In this document: positions 35,507-45,054 of the stretch, piece by piece | How positions within the stretch are numbered: the stretch's first letter is position 1 | Layout: every line of letters begins with the position of its first letter | NCBI GenBank assembly: GCA_002309855.1 | Contig: DBYD01000035.1 | Coordinates: 14,595 to 78,594 of the forward strand | Reading direction: 5' to 3' | Origin: Bacteroidales bacterium UBA1195 | GTDB lineage: Bacteria > Bacteroidota > Bacteroidia > Bacteroidales > WCHB1-69 | DNA length: 64,000 bases | Translations under genes and position numbers: made by a program | The notes under the pieces: model-generated | Database searches by the model: none | Told to the model about the DNA's origin: nothing | The model's input: the letters and a program-made list of their open reading frames with translations, nothing else

Positions 35507-37942
35507 CTACATATTATTTTCATCCAAGGTTCCGCCCTTCCTGGCCTGGCGTTCCAGCTCCATTTTTCCGAAACGGAAAGTCAGTCCTACCGCAAGATAG
35601 CGGCTGACATAATCCGATGTGGACTGGTAGGCATAGTACGGATTGTTGCCCGTCTTGACCGTCCTGTTCCAATTGAAGATATCCTTCGCATTGACATATA
35701 CGCTCATGCGGTGCGTGAACAGGTCCGCACTCATGCCGCAGTCAATGCTTTTGTTGGAGGCTCTCTCATAGAGCAGGCCCTGGGTCGCCGTGATGAAATT
35801 GCCTGAGGCAAACAACTCGAAAATCTTCCATTTGGCCCAAACATTCGCCCTGACGGCACCGGACAGCATCCTACGTTCCAACGTTTCACCGGCACGGAAA
35901 CGGTAGCTGTAGTCATCCTCGAACAGACGGGCGTATACACGGAACATCAGGAAAGGTTTGGGCCTGTAGGTCAGGTTCAGTTCCCCTCCCGTCCTGCGTG
36001 CATCCCCAATATTGACATCCTGGGTAAAGCTTACAATACGTCCAAGAAAATCAGAATAAACCACATCACTCAGATTTCCGATCTCATTGCGGGTGGCACG
36101 ATAGTAGGCGTTCAGCCCAACCGAAGCATGGGTGAAATACCTTGTCCATCCCGCCTCCAACTGATGGTTAAAGGCCTTGGAAAGCTCCGGATTCCCCACG
36201 CTGAAGCTTTCCAAGTCATAGATTACAAAACTGGTAAGCTGCGCCACTCCGGGCGGCGTGCAACGACGGGTGTAACTCATGGTAAAGGCATGGTGATGAT
36301 TGGGGGTCTGATAGGAAAAGTGCAGCGATGGCAGCAGTGAAAGGTAATCCCGGCTGAAGTCAAAAGAGGGATCCGACGGGTACAGACCCCTGAGGTTCTG
36401 GCATTCCATCCTCAGACCCGCCTTGACTTTCAGTTTCCATACTTGTTGTTGCAGGGTGGTGTACAAGGCCGACTGGGATGTATGGAATTCCGAATGAAAT
36501 GAACGGACCGTATCGGCATGGAAATCCGTTTCCGTATTTTCCTTGATGCTGTAATCTTTAAGGTCTGTCTGGTAATTGTACTGGAAAGAGGCGCCCAAAT
36601 CCCACTCCGCCTTGTTGTGGCAAGGATGAATATAATCTACCGACAGATTGGTGCCGATGCTGCGTCTGGCCGCATCCAGACGGAGATGGACATCCTTTTC
36701 GGGAAGCGTTTCGAAAATGCGTTGCTGTTCAGATGGAAGGCTATATGTGGAGGCATTGGCACCGCCTCTTCCGGTAAGCCTCCGTCCGCCGGAGAGACGG
36801 CGCTGGTACATGAACCCTCCGTTGCCTCTTAAACCGATGGTAGAGGCACTTTCAAGCTGGCTGAAGGCATATTCGGGAGGCAGCAGCACAAACTCCCTGC
36901 GCAGATTTTCCGTCTGCCGGTCACGGACGCTTTTTCCTGGGAAACCCGTAGCATACAGCATCAGGGTGGAGAGACTGTCCACGGCTTTGGCAAGGGTGAA
37001 TCCGACAAAGGCGTTGCAGTTGCGTTCCTTGTGGGTGAAACTGTAACTGTCCTCACTGTACGGCAGCTTCTCCTCCGTGAGGATGTGCCGGTATCCACTT
37101 TCAGTGGCATCCGAAAAATAATAGTTACACCCTCCGAAAACATTAAGGCTCAAATCTTTCTTGGAATACACATAGGTGATCCACGGCAGCACATAGGGCA
37201 GGGAGGCCACGCCTGTTCCGAATGAAAGGAACTCGCTACTGTTGACTGGGGAGGTGGTCACGATGTTCACGATGCCGCCTCCTGAAGAGGCATAGCGGGC
37301 CGAAGGATTGGGAATGACCTCAATCCGTTTCACCATGCTCGCCGGCATACTTTTCAGGTATTGTTTTAATGTGATGGCTGTCAGATGGGAAGGCTCATCG
37401 TTGATGCGGATTTCAACGTCCGACATTCCGCGGAGCGAAACGTTCCCTTCCACATCCACCTCCAGTCCGGGCGCCTGCTGTAGTGCGTCCGCCATCGTCC
37501 CGGCCTGCACACTCGGGTCCTCCTTCACATTGTAGATGTTCTTTTCGCCATCTACCGTATAGATCGGACGTTTTTCCTTCACAGTCACGGCTTTCAGGGA
37601 ATAAGGGTCGGTATCCATCCACAAGGTGTCCAGCATACGGTGCCGCATAACCTCCAATGGGACCAATAACGTCTTGTAATTCAAGGAGCTTATTTTCAGC
37701 AGATAGTTTCCCGGTTTCACATGGGAAAAAACGAAGTATCCTGTTCCGTCACTCAGGCAGGAATAGGCTGCGCTGCTGTCGTCCGCATCCACCAGCGAAA
37801 CACGGACAAAGGGGATGGCCGTCCGCACGTTCCGGTCGCAGGCACGGCCGGAAACAATGTAGTCCGCCTGCTGCGCCGACGCACATAAGACACCCATACT
37901 AATTAACAATGTTATCCATAGCCGTTTCGTTTGCTTCATCAT
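35507..37942 (-). CDS. Outer-membrane TonB-receptor-like barrel with CarboxypepD-like N-terminus
   Basis: An 811-residue protein with a signal peptide ending near GVLCASAQQ. A carboxypeptidase-regulatory-like beta domain follows (residues ~28-110). Next is a plug domain (MADALQQAPGLEVDVEGNVS, and NPSARYASSGGGIVNIVT) and a C-terminal barrel of the outer-membrane-beta-barrel family type. No TonB box is obvious. There is no SusD partner next door, so it is not a standard polysaccharide-utilisation pair. A second Met follows the first directly, so the start is uncertain by one codon. Confidence 0.88.
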   Translation of the reverse strand: MMKQTKRLWITLLISMGVLCASAQQADYIVSGRACDRNVRTAIPFVRVSLVDADDSSAAYSCLSDGTGYFVFSHVKPGNYLLKISSLNYKTLLVPLEVMRHRMLDTLWMDTDPYSLKAVTVKEKRPIYTVDGEKNIYNVKEDPSVQAGTMADALQQAPGLEVDVEGNVSLRGMSDVEIRINDEPSHLTAITLKQYLKSMPASMVKRIEVIPNPSARYASSGGGIVNIVTTSPVNSSEFLSFGTGVASLPYVLPWITYVYSKKDLSLNVFGGCNYYFSDATESGYRHILTEEKLPYSEDSYSFTHKERNCNAFVGFTLAKAVDSLSTLMLYATGFPGKSVRDRQTENLRREFVLLPPEYAFSQLESASTIGLRGNGGFMYQRRLSGGRRLTGRGGANASTYSLPSEQQRIFETLPEKDVHLRLDAARRSIGTNLSVDYIHPCHNKAEWDLGASFQYNYQTDLKDYSIKENTETDFHADTVRSFHSEFHTSQSALYTTLQQQVWKLKVKAGLRMECQNLRGLYPSDPSFDFSRDYLSLLPSLHFSYQTPNHHHAFTMSYTRRCTPPGVAQLTSFVIYDLESFSVGNPELSKAFNHQLEAGWTRYFTHASVGLNAYYRATRNEIGNLSDVVYSDFLGRIVSFTQDVNIGDARRTGGELNLTYRPKPFLMFRVYARLFEDDYSYRFRAGETLERRMLSGAVRANVWAKWKIFELFASGNFITATQGLLYERASNKSIDCGMSADLFTHRMSVYVNAKDIFNWNRTVKTGNNPYYAYQSTSDYVSRYLAVGLTFRFGKMELERQARKGGTLDENNM

Positions 37943-37960
37943 AACTGAATTATTTTACTG

Positions 37961-37968
37961 CAAATTTA
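37961..37968 (-). promoter_or_regulatory. Bacteroidetes -7 element for the barrel gene
   Basis: The minus strand reads TAAATTTG, 18 bases upstream of the start codon. The rest of the 299-base divergent gap up to the tolC-like gene is AT-rich; I see no second clear promoter in it. Confidence 0.5.
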
Positions 37969-38241
37969 CTTATTATTAAGATATTTTTCTTAAAAAAATA
38001 ATATTTTTTTTTAATATTGGAAATCAAATATTAACACAACTTACTGACAGTCTCACCGCCGAAAACCACCTTATTTTGGCATCGTATCCCCAACTTTTTC
38101 CGCAGAATTTGGAAGGATTTTGCGAAAAAAACACCTAGTATTCCCTATCCTGCAAATTAGACATAGACCAAATAAACCTCCTTACAAACAAGAAAATTGC
38201 GGTACAATTTTTGCACATTTTTGGCAAAAATTTTGTCATCC

Positions 38242-39567
38242 ATGATTTTAAAAAACAAACACACTATCCTAATTTTATGCCTGTTTGCCATCGGTACGAC
38301 CGCCAATGGACAGGGACAGCAGTGGACGCTAAAACAGTGTCTTGACTATGCGCACAGCAACAACATCCAGATCAGGCAGGCGGACCTGCGGATACAGGAG
38401 AGCGAACTGAATAAAAAACAGAGTGTCGCCTCGCTGTTCCCCTCCGTCACAGCCTCGACCTCCGTCGGGCTGAACCGGCAGAATGTGAGGAACTCCATGA
38501 ACGAATACATGTCGGACAACACGGTGAACGCACGCTACAACGTCGGGGCAAACCTGAGGCTCTTCAACGGGCTGAAGCAGTACAACAGCATAAAGCAGAA
38601 CGAGCTGAACGTGCAGATACAGGAGGTGGAGAAGGAGAACACTGTTTTCAACACCGACCTCTCCATCATCCGCTCATACATGCAGATAGCCTACCTGAAG
38701 GAATCGGTGACCGCGCTGGAGGGAAGCGTCGCCTCCTCCAAGGCGCAACTGGACCTTTCGGAGCAGAAGCTGAAGGCCGGAGCAATCTCCCAAAGCGACC
38801 ATGCACAGGTCGAGGCGCAGTACAGCAGGGACCGGTACCAGCTTGTTCTCGGCGAGAACCAGTTGAAGGAGCAGGTTCTGCAGCTGAAGCAGCTGCTGGA
38901 GTTGGGCATCAGCGACAACATTGACATTGTAGCCGTCCCTGTAAATGAGGATGATATTTTAGCGGCTCTGCCCGACAAACAGTTCATTTACGACCGGGCA
39001 CTGCAAAACCTTCCATCGGCACGCCAGCAGCAGCTGAATGTGGAATCGGCCGAACTGGACCGGAAGATTGCGACCGGAGGCTATTTTCCATCGCTCTCAC
39101 TTTCGGCAAGCGTCGGCACAGGCAACTGGTTCGACTCGGACGAAAGTTTCAGCAATCAGATAAGCGACAACCTGAACGAAAGCGTCAGCCTTTCGCTGAG
39201 CATTCCCATCTTCAACGGGCTGCAGACCCGCACCAATGTGCAGAAGGCCCAGCTTAACAGGCAGAACGCCGCCCTCAACAAAACCGCGATGGAAAAGGAT
39301 CTTCTCAGCACCATCGAGGGGCTGTACAACGACGCTATGGCCGCACAGAGCCAATACAGCCAGGCGCTGCTGCAGCTGAAAGCTGCGGAGACCAGCCACG
39401 ACCTGATAAAGGAGCAGTACAAGTTGGGATTGAAGAGTGCGGTGGAGCTTGTGGTGAGCGACAACAACCTGCTGAACGCCACCCAGACAATGCTGCAGAC
39501 CAAATACACCGCCGCGCTTGCCGTCAGACTGCTGCAATATTACCAGGGGAACCCGATTGAACAGTAA
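38242..39567 (+). CDS. TolC-family outer-membrane efflux protein
   Basis: A 441-residue protein from the ATG at 38242, which gives a proper signal peptide (ILILCLFAIGTTANGQ); the ORF start at 38197 adds 15 residues without signal character. Two TolC repeats are visible, each with long amphipathic helices and a short barrel strand. The typical openings are WTLKQCLDYAHSNNIQIRQA and VSLSLSIPIFNGLQTRTN, ending AALAVRLLQYYQGN. It could serve the C39 exporter ~4 kb upstream, but no efflux operon surrounds it. Confidence 0.9.
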   Translation: MILKNKHTILILCLFAIGTTANGQGQQWTLKQCLDYAHSNNIQIRQADLRIQESELNKKQSVASLFPSVTASTSVGLNRQNVRNSMNEYMSDNTVNARYNVGANLRLFNGLKQYNSIKQNELNVQIQEVEKENTVFNTDLSIIRSYMQIAYLKESVTALEGSVASSKAQLDLSEQKLKAGAISQSDHAQVEAQYSRDRYQLVLGENQLKEQVLQLKQLLELGISDNIDIVAVPVNEDDILAALPDKQFIYDRALQNLPSARQQQLNVESAELDRKIATGGYFPSLSLSASVGTGNWFDSDESFSNQISDNLNESVSLSLSIPIFNGLQTRTNVQKAQLNRQNAALNKTAMEKDLLSTIEGLYNDAMAAQSQYSQALLQLKAAETSHDLIKEQYKLGLKSAVELVVSDNNLLNATQTMLQTKYTAALAVRLLQYYQGNPIEQ

Positions 39568-39603
39568 GCGACACCCGACACACCACAACAGTCCGCAATT
39601 CCA

Positions 39604-40131
39604 CTATTTTCCAGTTTTCTCCAGATATTTTGCCGGCACCTCCACCGAAAGGACGGTCAGCCCTTCAATGCGGACAATCACACGTGTTTTGCCGCGCAGT
39701 TCAAGGCACTCCCCTTCCAGTCCGGCAAACGCGCCATCCTTGACGCACACCCTGTCACCCTTGCGCAGATGCAGATCCTCAACGCTCAACGTGGCGTCAC
39801 GGGACTCCACCAGCCGGATGAAATCCTCCACCTGCTTGTCAGGCACCACCATCGATGAACCTGTGAAGCGGTCCACGACATACTGCATCCACAATCCGCC
39901 CAACTGGCTTAGCAGCGCAAAACGTTCGTCAGGCACGACACGGATGAACATCAGGTTTGGCAGCAGCGGGACATCCACCTGCCTCCGCCGGCCTCCGGCG
40001 TAAATGCGGGTCTCCCTACGCAGCGGAATGTAGTTTTCCACCCCAAGGTCGTTCAGCCTCAGTTTTATCTTCTTCTCCTGCCGGGCACGGGTGCGTCCGA
40101 CATACCATTTTTTATCCTTTTCAAGCATCAT
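39604..40131 (-). CDS. NusG paralogue, UpxY-type antiterminator
   Basis: A 175-residue transcription factor with an NGN domain (KKWYVGRTRARQEKKIKLRL, and LPNLMFIRV) and a C-terminal KOW domain (LRKGDRVCVKDGAFAGLEGE). UpxY proteins bind the early transcript of capsule operons and block termination. Here the gene is directly fused to murB by TAGATG spacing and no capsule genes follow it, so the target operon must be elsewhere. It is convergent with the tolC-like gene. Start uncertain by one codon (two Met). Confidence 0.85.
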   Translation of the reverse strand: MMLEKDKKWYVGRTRARQEKKIKLRLNDLGVENYIPLRRETRIYAGGRRRQVDVPLLPNLMFIRVVPDERFALLSQLGGLWMQYVVDRFTGSSMVVPDKQVEDFIRLVESRDATLSVEDLHLRKGDRVCVKDGAFAGLEGECLELRGKTRVIVRIEGLTVLSVEVPAKYLEKTGK

Positions 40132-41136
40132 CTATATTATTATCACCTCCTCCTCAAGCCGGATGCCGTAACGTTGCTCCACCGAATCCCGGATATCGCA
40201 GGCCAGCTGCAGAATCTCACCGCCGGTGGCACGCCCGTAGTTGACAAGTACAAGAGCCTGCCGCACATGCACGCCCGCATCGCCGCGACGGTAACCTTTC
40301 CAGCCGAGAGAATCTATCAGCTGCGCGGCTGAAAGTTTGACCCCATCCCCTTCCGGGAAGCCCTTTAGCTGCGGAAAGGCGGCATGAAGTTCCTGCCATT
40401 TTCCGGCTGTAACTACCGGATTCCTGAAAAAACTCCCGGCACTGCCCAGCACCTTCACATCGGGAAGCTTCTCCCGCCTGATTTCCGAAACGACTTCGTA
40501 AACCGACGAGATGGTGGTTCCGCCACGCTGGCGCAGCCGCTCGGCCACATCGCCGTATTCCGTGTGGAAATGCGGTTCGAGCGAAAGGGAAAACCGGACA
40601 GATCGCACAAGATATTCCCCGCGACAACGCTTGAAAAGGCTTGTCCGGTAGCCGAAGCCGCATTCCTCGCGTGAAAAGGAACACTCCTCACCGCTCTTAA
40701 GGCAGACCGCACGCACCGAAGAAACGACATCCTTCACCTCACAGCCGTATGCCCCGATGTTCTGCACCACCGCGCCGCCAACCTGCGCCGGAATCAGAGC
40801 CAGATTCTCAACACCGTAATAACCATGCGCGACACAATGGCGCACAAAATCGTCCCAAACCTCACCGGCGGCAACCTCCAGCAGCACACGCCCCTCCTGG
40901 CGCGAAATCTCCCGGATGCCCTTTGTTGCCATGCGCACCACAGTACCATGGTAGTCGCCCGTGAAAAGAATATTTGCGCCGCTCCCCAAAATCAGACAGG
41001 AGCCGGCATCAAAACCGGAGGCAAGGAACGAATCCACCTCCCCACCGGTACGGAGTTCCAACAGACGGTCTGCCGAAACATCCACACCGAATGTATTATA
41101 CGGTTTCAGGGACACATTTTCAAACTCCAACATCAA
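40132..41136 (-). CDS. murB: UDP-N-acetylmuramate dehydrogenase
   Basis: MurB reduces UDP-GlcNAc-enolpyruvate in peptidoglycan synthesis using FAD. The 334-residue protein opens with SLKPYNTFGVDVSADRLLEL and has the FAD motif ILGSGANILF. It has NLALIPAQVGGAVVQNIGAY, the Tyr-bearing loop FGYRTSLFK typical of the E. coli-like type I enzyme, and AGSFFRNPVV with the catalytic Ser. It ends immediately before the NusG-like gene. A minus-strand -7 element lies 20 bases upstream. Confidence 0.96.
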   Translation of the reverse strand: MMLEFENVSLKPYNTFGVDVSADRLLELRTGGEVDSFLASGFDAGSCLILGSGANILFTGDYHGTVVRMATKGIREISRQEGRVLLEVAAGEVWDDFVRHCVAHGYYGVENLALIPAQVGGAVVQNIGAYGCEVKDVVSSVRAVCLKSGEECSFSREECGFGYRTSLFKRCRGEYLVRSVRFSLSLEPHFHTEYGDVAERLRQRGGTTISSVYEVVSEIRREKLPDVKVLGSAGSFFRNPVVTAGKWQELHAAFPQLKGFPEGDGVKLSAAQLIDSLGWKGYRRGDAGVHVRQALVLVNYGRATGGEILQLACDIRDSVEQRYGIRLEEEVIII

Positions 41137-41155
41137 TTTCTGTTTTTTCAGCGTG

Positions 41156-41163
41156 CAAAAGTA
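41156..41163 (-). promoter_or_regulatory. Bacteroidetes -7 element for murB
   Basis: The minus strand reads TACTTTTG, 20 bases upstream of the murB start. Confidence 0.65.
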
Positions 41164-41177
41164 ATCTTTTTTTTAAC

Positions 41178-41185
41178 TACCTTTG
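41178..41185 (+). promoter_or_regulatory. Bacteroidetes -7 element for ftcD
   Basis: TACCTTTG on the plus strand, 76 bases before the ftcD start. It is back to back with the murB promoter, so the two overlap in the 125-base gap. Confidence 0.65.
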
Positions 41186-41261
41186 CATTTTGTGCATAAA
41201 CTTTATTGAGTTTTATAAATTATTGGAAATAAATTATTTAAAATAACATAGCGTATTTCAG

Positions 41262-42962
41262 ATGAGAAAGATCATTGAATGTGTGCCGAATTTCAGCGAA
41301 GGCCGCGACATGGAAGTCATCCGCCAGATCACGGCGGAAATTGAAAAAGTCAAGGGTGTGAAACTGCTGGATGTGGATCCGGGCGCAACCACAAACCGGA
41401 CCGTTGTCACCTTTGTCGGTGAACCGGACGATGTGTGTGAGGCCGCCTTCCAGTGCGTCAAGAAGGCCAAACAACTGATTGACATGCGTCACCACAAGGG
41501 CGACCATCCGCGCTTCGGAGCCACCGACGTATGCCCGCTGGTGCCGGTGGCGGACATCACCATGGAAGAGGTGGTGGTGTATGCCAGAAAACTGGCCGAA
41601 CGCATCGCAAACGAGCTGCACATTCCCATATATTGCTACGAGAACGCCGCCTTCGAGGAGAAGAGGCGCAACCTGGCCAACTGCCGCCAGGGTGAATACG
41701 AGGCGCTGAAGGAGCGCATCGAAAGCCAGGAGTGGAAGCCATGCTTCGGCCCCTGCAAATACGACGAGGAGATTGCCCGCTCCGGTGCAACCGCCGTCAG
41801 TGCGAGGGAGTTCCTGGTTGCCGTAAACTACAACCTCAACACCACCTCCACCCGCAGGGCGAACGCCATCGCCTTCGATGTGCGCGAGAAGGGTCGTCCG
41901 AAACGTGAGGGCAACCCCATCACCGGAAAGGCCGTCAAGGATGAGAACGGCAACCCTGTAATGATTCCAGGCACGCTGAAGTCCACCAAGGCCATAGGCT
42001 GGTTTATCAAGGAATACGGCATCGCCCAGGTATCGATGAACCTGACCAATATCTCTGTGACGCCGCTGCATGTGGCCTTCGAGGAGGTGTGCCGCTGCGC
42101 AGCCAACCGCGGCATCCGCGTCACCGGCTGCGAAATCGTGGGGCTTATACCCAAGAAGGTGCTGATAGAGGCCGCCCGCTTCTACCTGAAAAAGCAGCAC
42201 CGCTCCCTTGGCATAAGCGAAAGCGAAATGGTGAAAATCGCCGTCAAGTCAATGGGATTGGACGATCTGAAGCCCTTCAACCCGCAGGAGAAGGTGATCG
42301 AATACCTGATTGAAGCTGAAAACAAGGAGGAAAAGTTGGTGGACATGACCTGCACCGCATTTGCCGATGAGACCGCATCGGAAAGTCCCGCCCCCGGCGG
42401 AGGATCCATCTCCGCATACATGGGCGCACTCGGCGCAGCACTCGGCACGATGGTGGCCAACCTTTCCTCCCACAAGCCCGGCTGGGACGAGCGTTGGGAG
42501 GAATTCTCAGTATGGGCCGAAAAGGGCGAGGCTCTCAAGAACGAGCTGCTGCATCTGGTGGACGAGGACACTCGCTCCTTCAACCGCATAATGGACGCTT
42601 TCGGGATGCCGAAGAAAAACGATGAGGAGAAGGCGCTCCGCTCCAAAGCCATACAGGATGCGACAAAATACGCCATAGAGGTGCCGTTCCACACCATGCA
42701 GAAAGCCTTTGAGGTTTTTGAAATCTGCGAGGCAATGGTGGACACCGGCAACCCCAATTCGGTCTCCGATGCCGGAGTGGGTGCACTCTGCGCCCGTTCC
42801 GCCGTAATGGGAGCCTTCCTTAATGTCAAGATCAATGCCTCTTCCTTGAAGGACAAGGCATTTGTAGACCAAATCATGGCACAGGCCTCCAAGTTGGAGC
42901 AGGATGCACGGGAAAAGGAATCGGAAATTTTGGCAAAAGTGCACCGGGTCATTGAAGGATAA
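41262..42962 (+). CDS. ftcD: Glutamate formimidoyltransferase / formimidotetrahydrofolate cyclodeaminase
   Basis: A bifunctional folate enzyme of histidine degradation, 566 residues. The N-terminal transferase half begins KIIECVPNFSEGRD and has MRHHKGDHPRFGATDVCPL with the catalytic His. The C-terminal cyclodeaminase half begins near residue 345 with TCTAFADETASESPAPGGGS. The full fusion is intact. Other hut genes are not in the window. The barrel gene starts 16 bases downstream and may be cotranscribed. Confidence 0.95.
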   Translation: MRKIIECVPNFSEGRDMEVIRQITAEIEKVKGVKLLDVDPGATTNRTVVTFVGEPDDVCEAAFQCVKKAKQLIDMRHHKGDHPRFGATDVCPLVPVADITMEEVVVYARKLAERIANELHIPIYCYENAAFEEKRRNLANCRQGEYEALKERIESQEWKPCFGPCKYDEEIARSGATAVSAREFLVAVNYNLNTTSTRRANAIAFDVREKGRPKREGNPITGKAVKDENGNPVMIPGTLKSTKAIGWFIKEYGIAQVSMNLTNISVTPLHVAFEEVCRCAANRGIRVTGCEIVGLIPKKVLIEAARFYLKKQHRSLGISESEMVKIAVKSMGLDDLKPFNPQEKVIEYLIEAENKEEKLVDMTCTAFADETASESPAPGGGSISAYMGALGAALGTMVANLSSHKPGWDERWEEFSVWAEKGEALKNELLHLVDEDTRSFNRIMDAFGMPKKNDEEKALRSKAIQDATKYAIEVPFHTMQKAFEVFEICEAMVDTGNPNSVSDAGVGALCARSAVMGAFLNVKINASSLKDKAFVDQIMAQASKLEQDAREKESEILAKVHRVIEG

Positions 42963-42978
42963 TCGCAACATTTCCCGC

Positions 42979-43758
42979 ATGAACATTTTCAGGAGACTGC
43001 TTTTCGGATGCCTGCTGCTTACGGGTGCGTTCACCGCATCCGCCCAACTCCAGATGCGGGTCACAAAGACCGATTCCGCCGGTTTGATGGTATACTTGGC
43101 CGCCAACTACGGCTATGCCATCCCGCTGGCCGACCTGCGCAATGAGACCACCAACATTATGAGCGTAGGGGCGGACTTATGCCTGAAAACAAAATCCAAC
43201 TGGAGTTTTGAAACCGGATTCAACTACCATTTCTCCGGCAAGGTCAAAGGAACGGACTCCCTGTTCAGATTGATCACCAACAGTATCGGCTCCATAATGG
43301 ACGGGGACGGACAACCGGCTGACATTGATGTGGACCAGAGAATGTGGGACATGCGGCTTGCAGCAGGGAAAATATTCCCAATCAGTCCATACCGCCGCAA
43401 TGCCGGCATTCAGGTCAAAATCGGTGGCGGATACAGCCAACGCTACATCTATATAAAGAACCCGGACAACCGCGTGGCGGCCCTGAGCGGCGAATACAAA
43501 AAAGGATACGACCGGCTTACGGGTGGATTCAGCCTCTACCAGTTTTTAGGATACGTGCATTTGTCCAAGAGCCAGTACACCTGCTTCTATATCGGAATGG
43601 AGGCGACGGAGTGTTTCTCAAAACGGCTGCGTGAATGGGATTTTTCGCTGATGGGCAAGGACGAACGCTCCTTTACGGATGTGTTGGTCGGCCTCAAGGC
43701 AGGATGGATCATTCCACTTTATAAGAAAGAATATCAGGACGCCTATTATTTCAGATAA
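42979..43758 (+). CDS. Outer-membrane beta-barrel protein (hypothetical)
   Basis: A 259-residue protein if started at 42979, where MNIFRRLLFGCLLLTGAFTA gives a signal peptide; the ORF start at 42904 is inside ftcD. Beta-strand-like segments (WSFETGFNYHFSG, TCFYIGMEATECF) and the end WIIPLYKKEYQDAYYFR suggest a small OmpW/opacity-like barrel, but I recognise no named family. Its stop overlaps the waaA start (TAATG), which suggests it belongs to envelope biogenesis. Confidence 0.6.
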   Translation: MNIFRRLLFGCLLLTGAFTASAQLQMRVTKTDSAGLMVYLAANYGYAIPLADLRNETTNIMSVGADLCLKTKSNWSFETGFNYHFSGKVKGTDSLFRLITNSIGSIMDGDGQPADIDVDQRMWDMRLAAGKIFPISPYRRNAGIQVKIGGGYSQRYIYIKNPDNRVAALSGEYKKGYDRLTGGFSLYQFLGYVHLSKSQYTCFYIGMEATECFSKRLREWDFSLMGKDERSFTDVLVGLKAGWIIPLYKKEYQDAYYFR

Positions 43759-45032
43759 TGAAGTGGCTTTATAACATCGGTATTTTCCTGTACGGACTAG
43801 GCATCCATATTTCCGCCATAACCAACGACAAGGCCAAATCATGGAAACTGGGACGGCAATACATCTTTGCCGCACTGCGGCTGCAAATCAAGAAGCACGA
43901 TCGCATCATTTGGGTACACTGCGCCTCATACGGCGAATTTGAACAGGGGAAACCGCTCATTGAGAAAATCAAACAGGACTGGCCGGAATACAAGGTGCTG
44001 CTGACATTTTTCTCCCCTTCCGGCTACAAGCATTTCCACAACTACAACAAGGCCGACTATATTTTCTACCTGCCGTTGGACCGTCCGTACAACGCCAGAC
44101 GTTTTCTGGACATTGTGCATCCACAATACATATTCTTTATCAAGTATGAGTATTGGTTCAACTATATCCGGGAGGCCTACCGGCGGAAAATCCCATTTTA
44201 TGTGGTGTCGGCCATTTTCCGTCCGGAGCAGTACTTCTTCCGTTTTTACGCGAAATGGTTCCTCAAGCAGCTGCGCAAAATCACTTTCCTATTTGTTCAG
44301 AACGAGGATTCGAGGCACCTGCTACAGCACCACAACATAATGCAGTGCGAAGTCTATGGCGACACCCGTTTCGACACTGTGCTGGAGACGGTGCGGGAGG
44401 TGCAGGAAAATGAGATTGTCCGCCGTTTCAGTGAGGGCCGCCGCGTAATCATCGCCGGCAGCACATGGGAACCGGACGAGAAAATCCTGCATGCGCTTAT
44501 GACCACCACAAACTACTCCCTGATTCTCACACCACATGAAGTCCGGCCATCCCGACTGCAATCCATCGACAGGATGTTTCATGACATCGAACACATCACC
44601 TATTCTGATGCCTTAGCCCGGGACAAACGTGATTTTTCAGGCATCCGCCTGTTAGTGATTGATACAGTGGGGCTGTTGAAAACGCTTTATCCTTACGCCC
44701 AAGTGGCCTACATCGGCGGAGGTTTCGGACGGGGCATACACAACACCCTTGAGGCTGCCACCTTTGGTCTGCCAATCATTTTCGGCCCCAAATACGGTCA
44801 TTTCAGGGAGGCCTGCGACCTCGTGGACTGGGGCGGCGCCTTCTGCGTTCACGACGAAACAGAACTGCAGGAGACTTTCCATAAGCTCACTGCGGACGAA
44901 AACCATTTGCAAAAAAGCGGACAAATATGCCGGAAATATGTAACACGTCACACCGGCATCAGCGAACGGATACTGAAACGGGCCATCGGTGCACCGTCCG
45001 AAGAAGCCAAAACCCTTCAACCCCCGACCTGA
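43758..45032 (+). CDS. waaA: 3-deoxy-D-manno-octulosonic acid transferase
   Basis: WaaA/KdtA adds Kdo to lipid A precursors at the inner membrane. The 424-residue GT-B enzyme has an N-terminal hydrophobic anchor, the family motif IWVHCASYGEFEQGKPLIE, and EYWFNYIREA. The C-terminal half has the CMP-Kdo site (IIAGSTWEPDE, YIGGGFGRGIHNTLE, IFGPKYGHF). It overlaps the previous stop by one base and is convergent with the sulfatase-fold gene. Confidence 0.94.
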   Translation: MKWLYNIGIFLYGLGIHISAITNDKAKSWKLGRQYIFAALRLQIKKHDRIIWVHCASYGEFEQGKPLIEKIKQDWPEYKVLLTFFSPSGYKHFHNYNKADYIFYLPLDRPYNARRFLDIVHPQYIFFIKYEYWFNYIREAYRRKIPFYVVSAIFRPEQYFFRFYAKWFLKQLRKITFLFVQNEDSRHLLQHHNIMQCEVYGDTRFDTVLETVREVQENEIVRRFSEGRRVIIAGSTWEPDEKILHALMTTTNYSLILTPHEVRPSRLQSIDRMFHDIEHITYSDALARDKRDFSGIRLLVIDTVGLLKTLYPYAQVAYIGGGFGRGIHNTLEAATFGLPIIFGPKYGHFREACDLVDWGGAFCVHDETELQETFHKLTADENHLQKSGQICRKYVTRHTGISERILKRAIGAPSEEAKTLQPPT

Positions 45033-45054
45033 ACGGAACATCCGCCACCACTCT

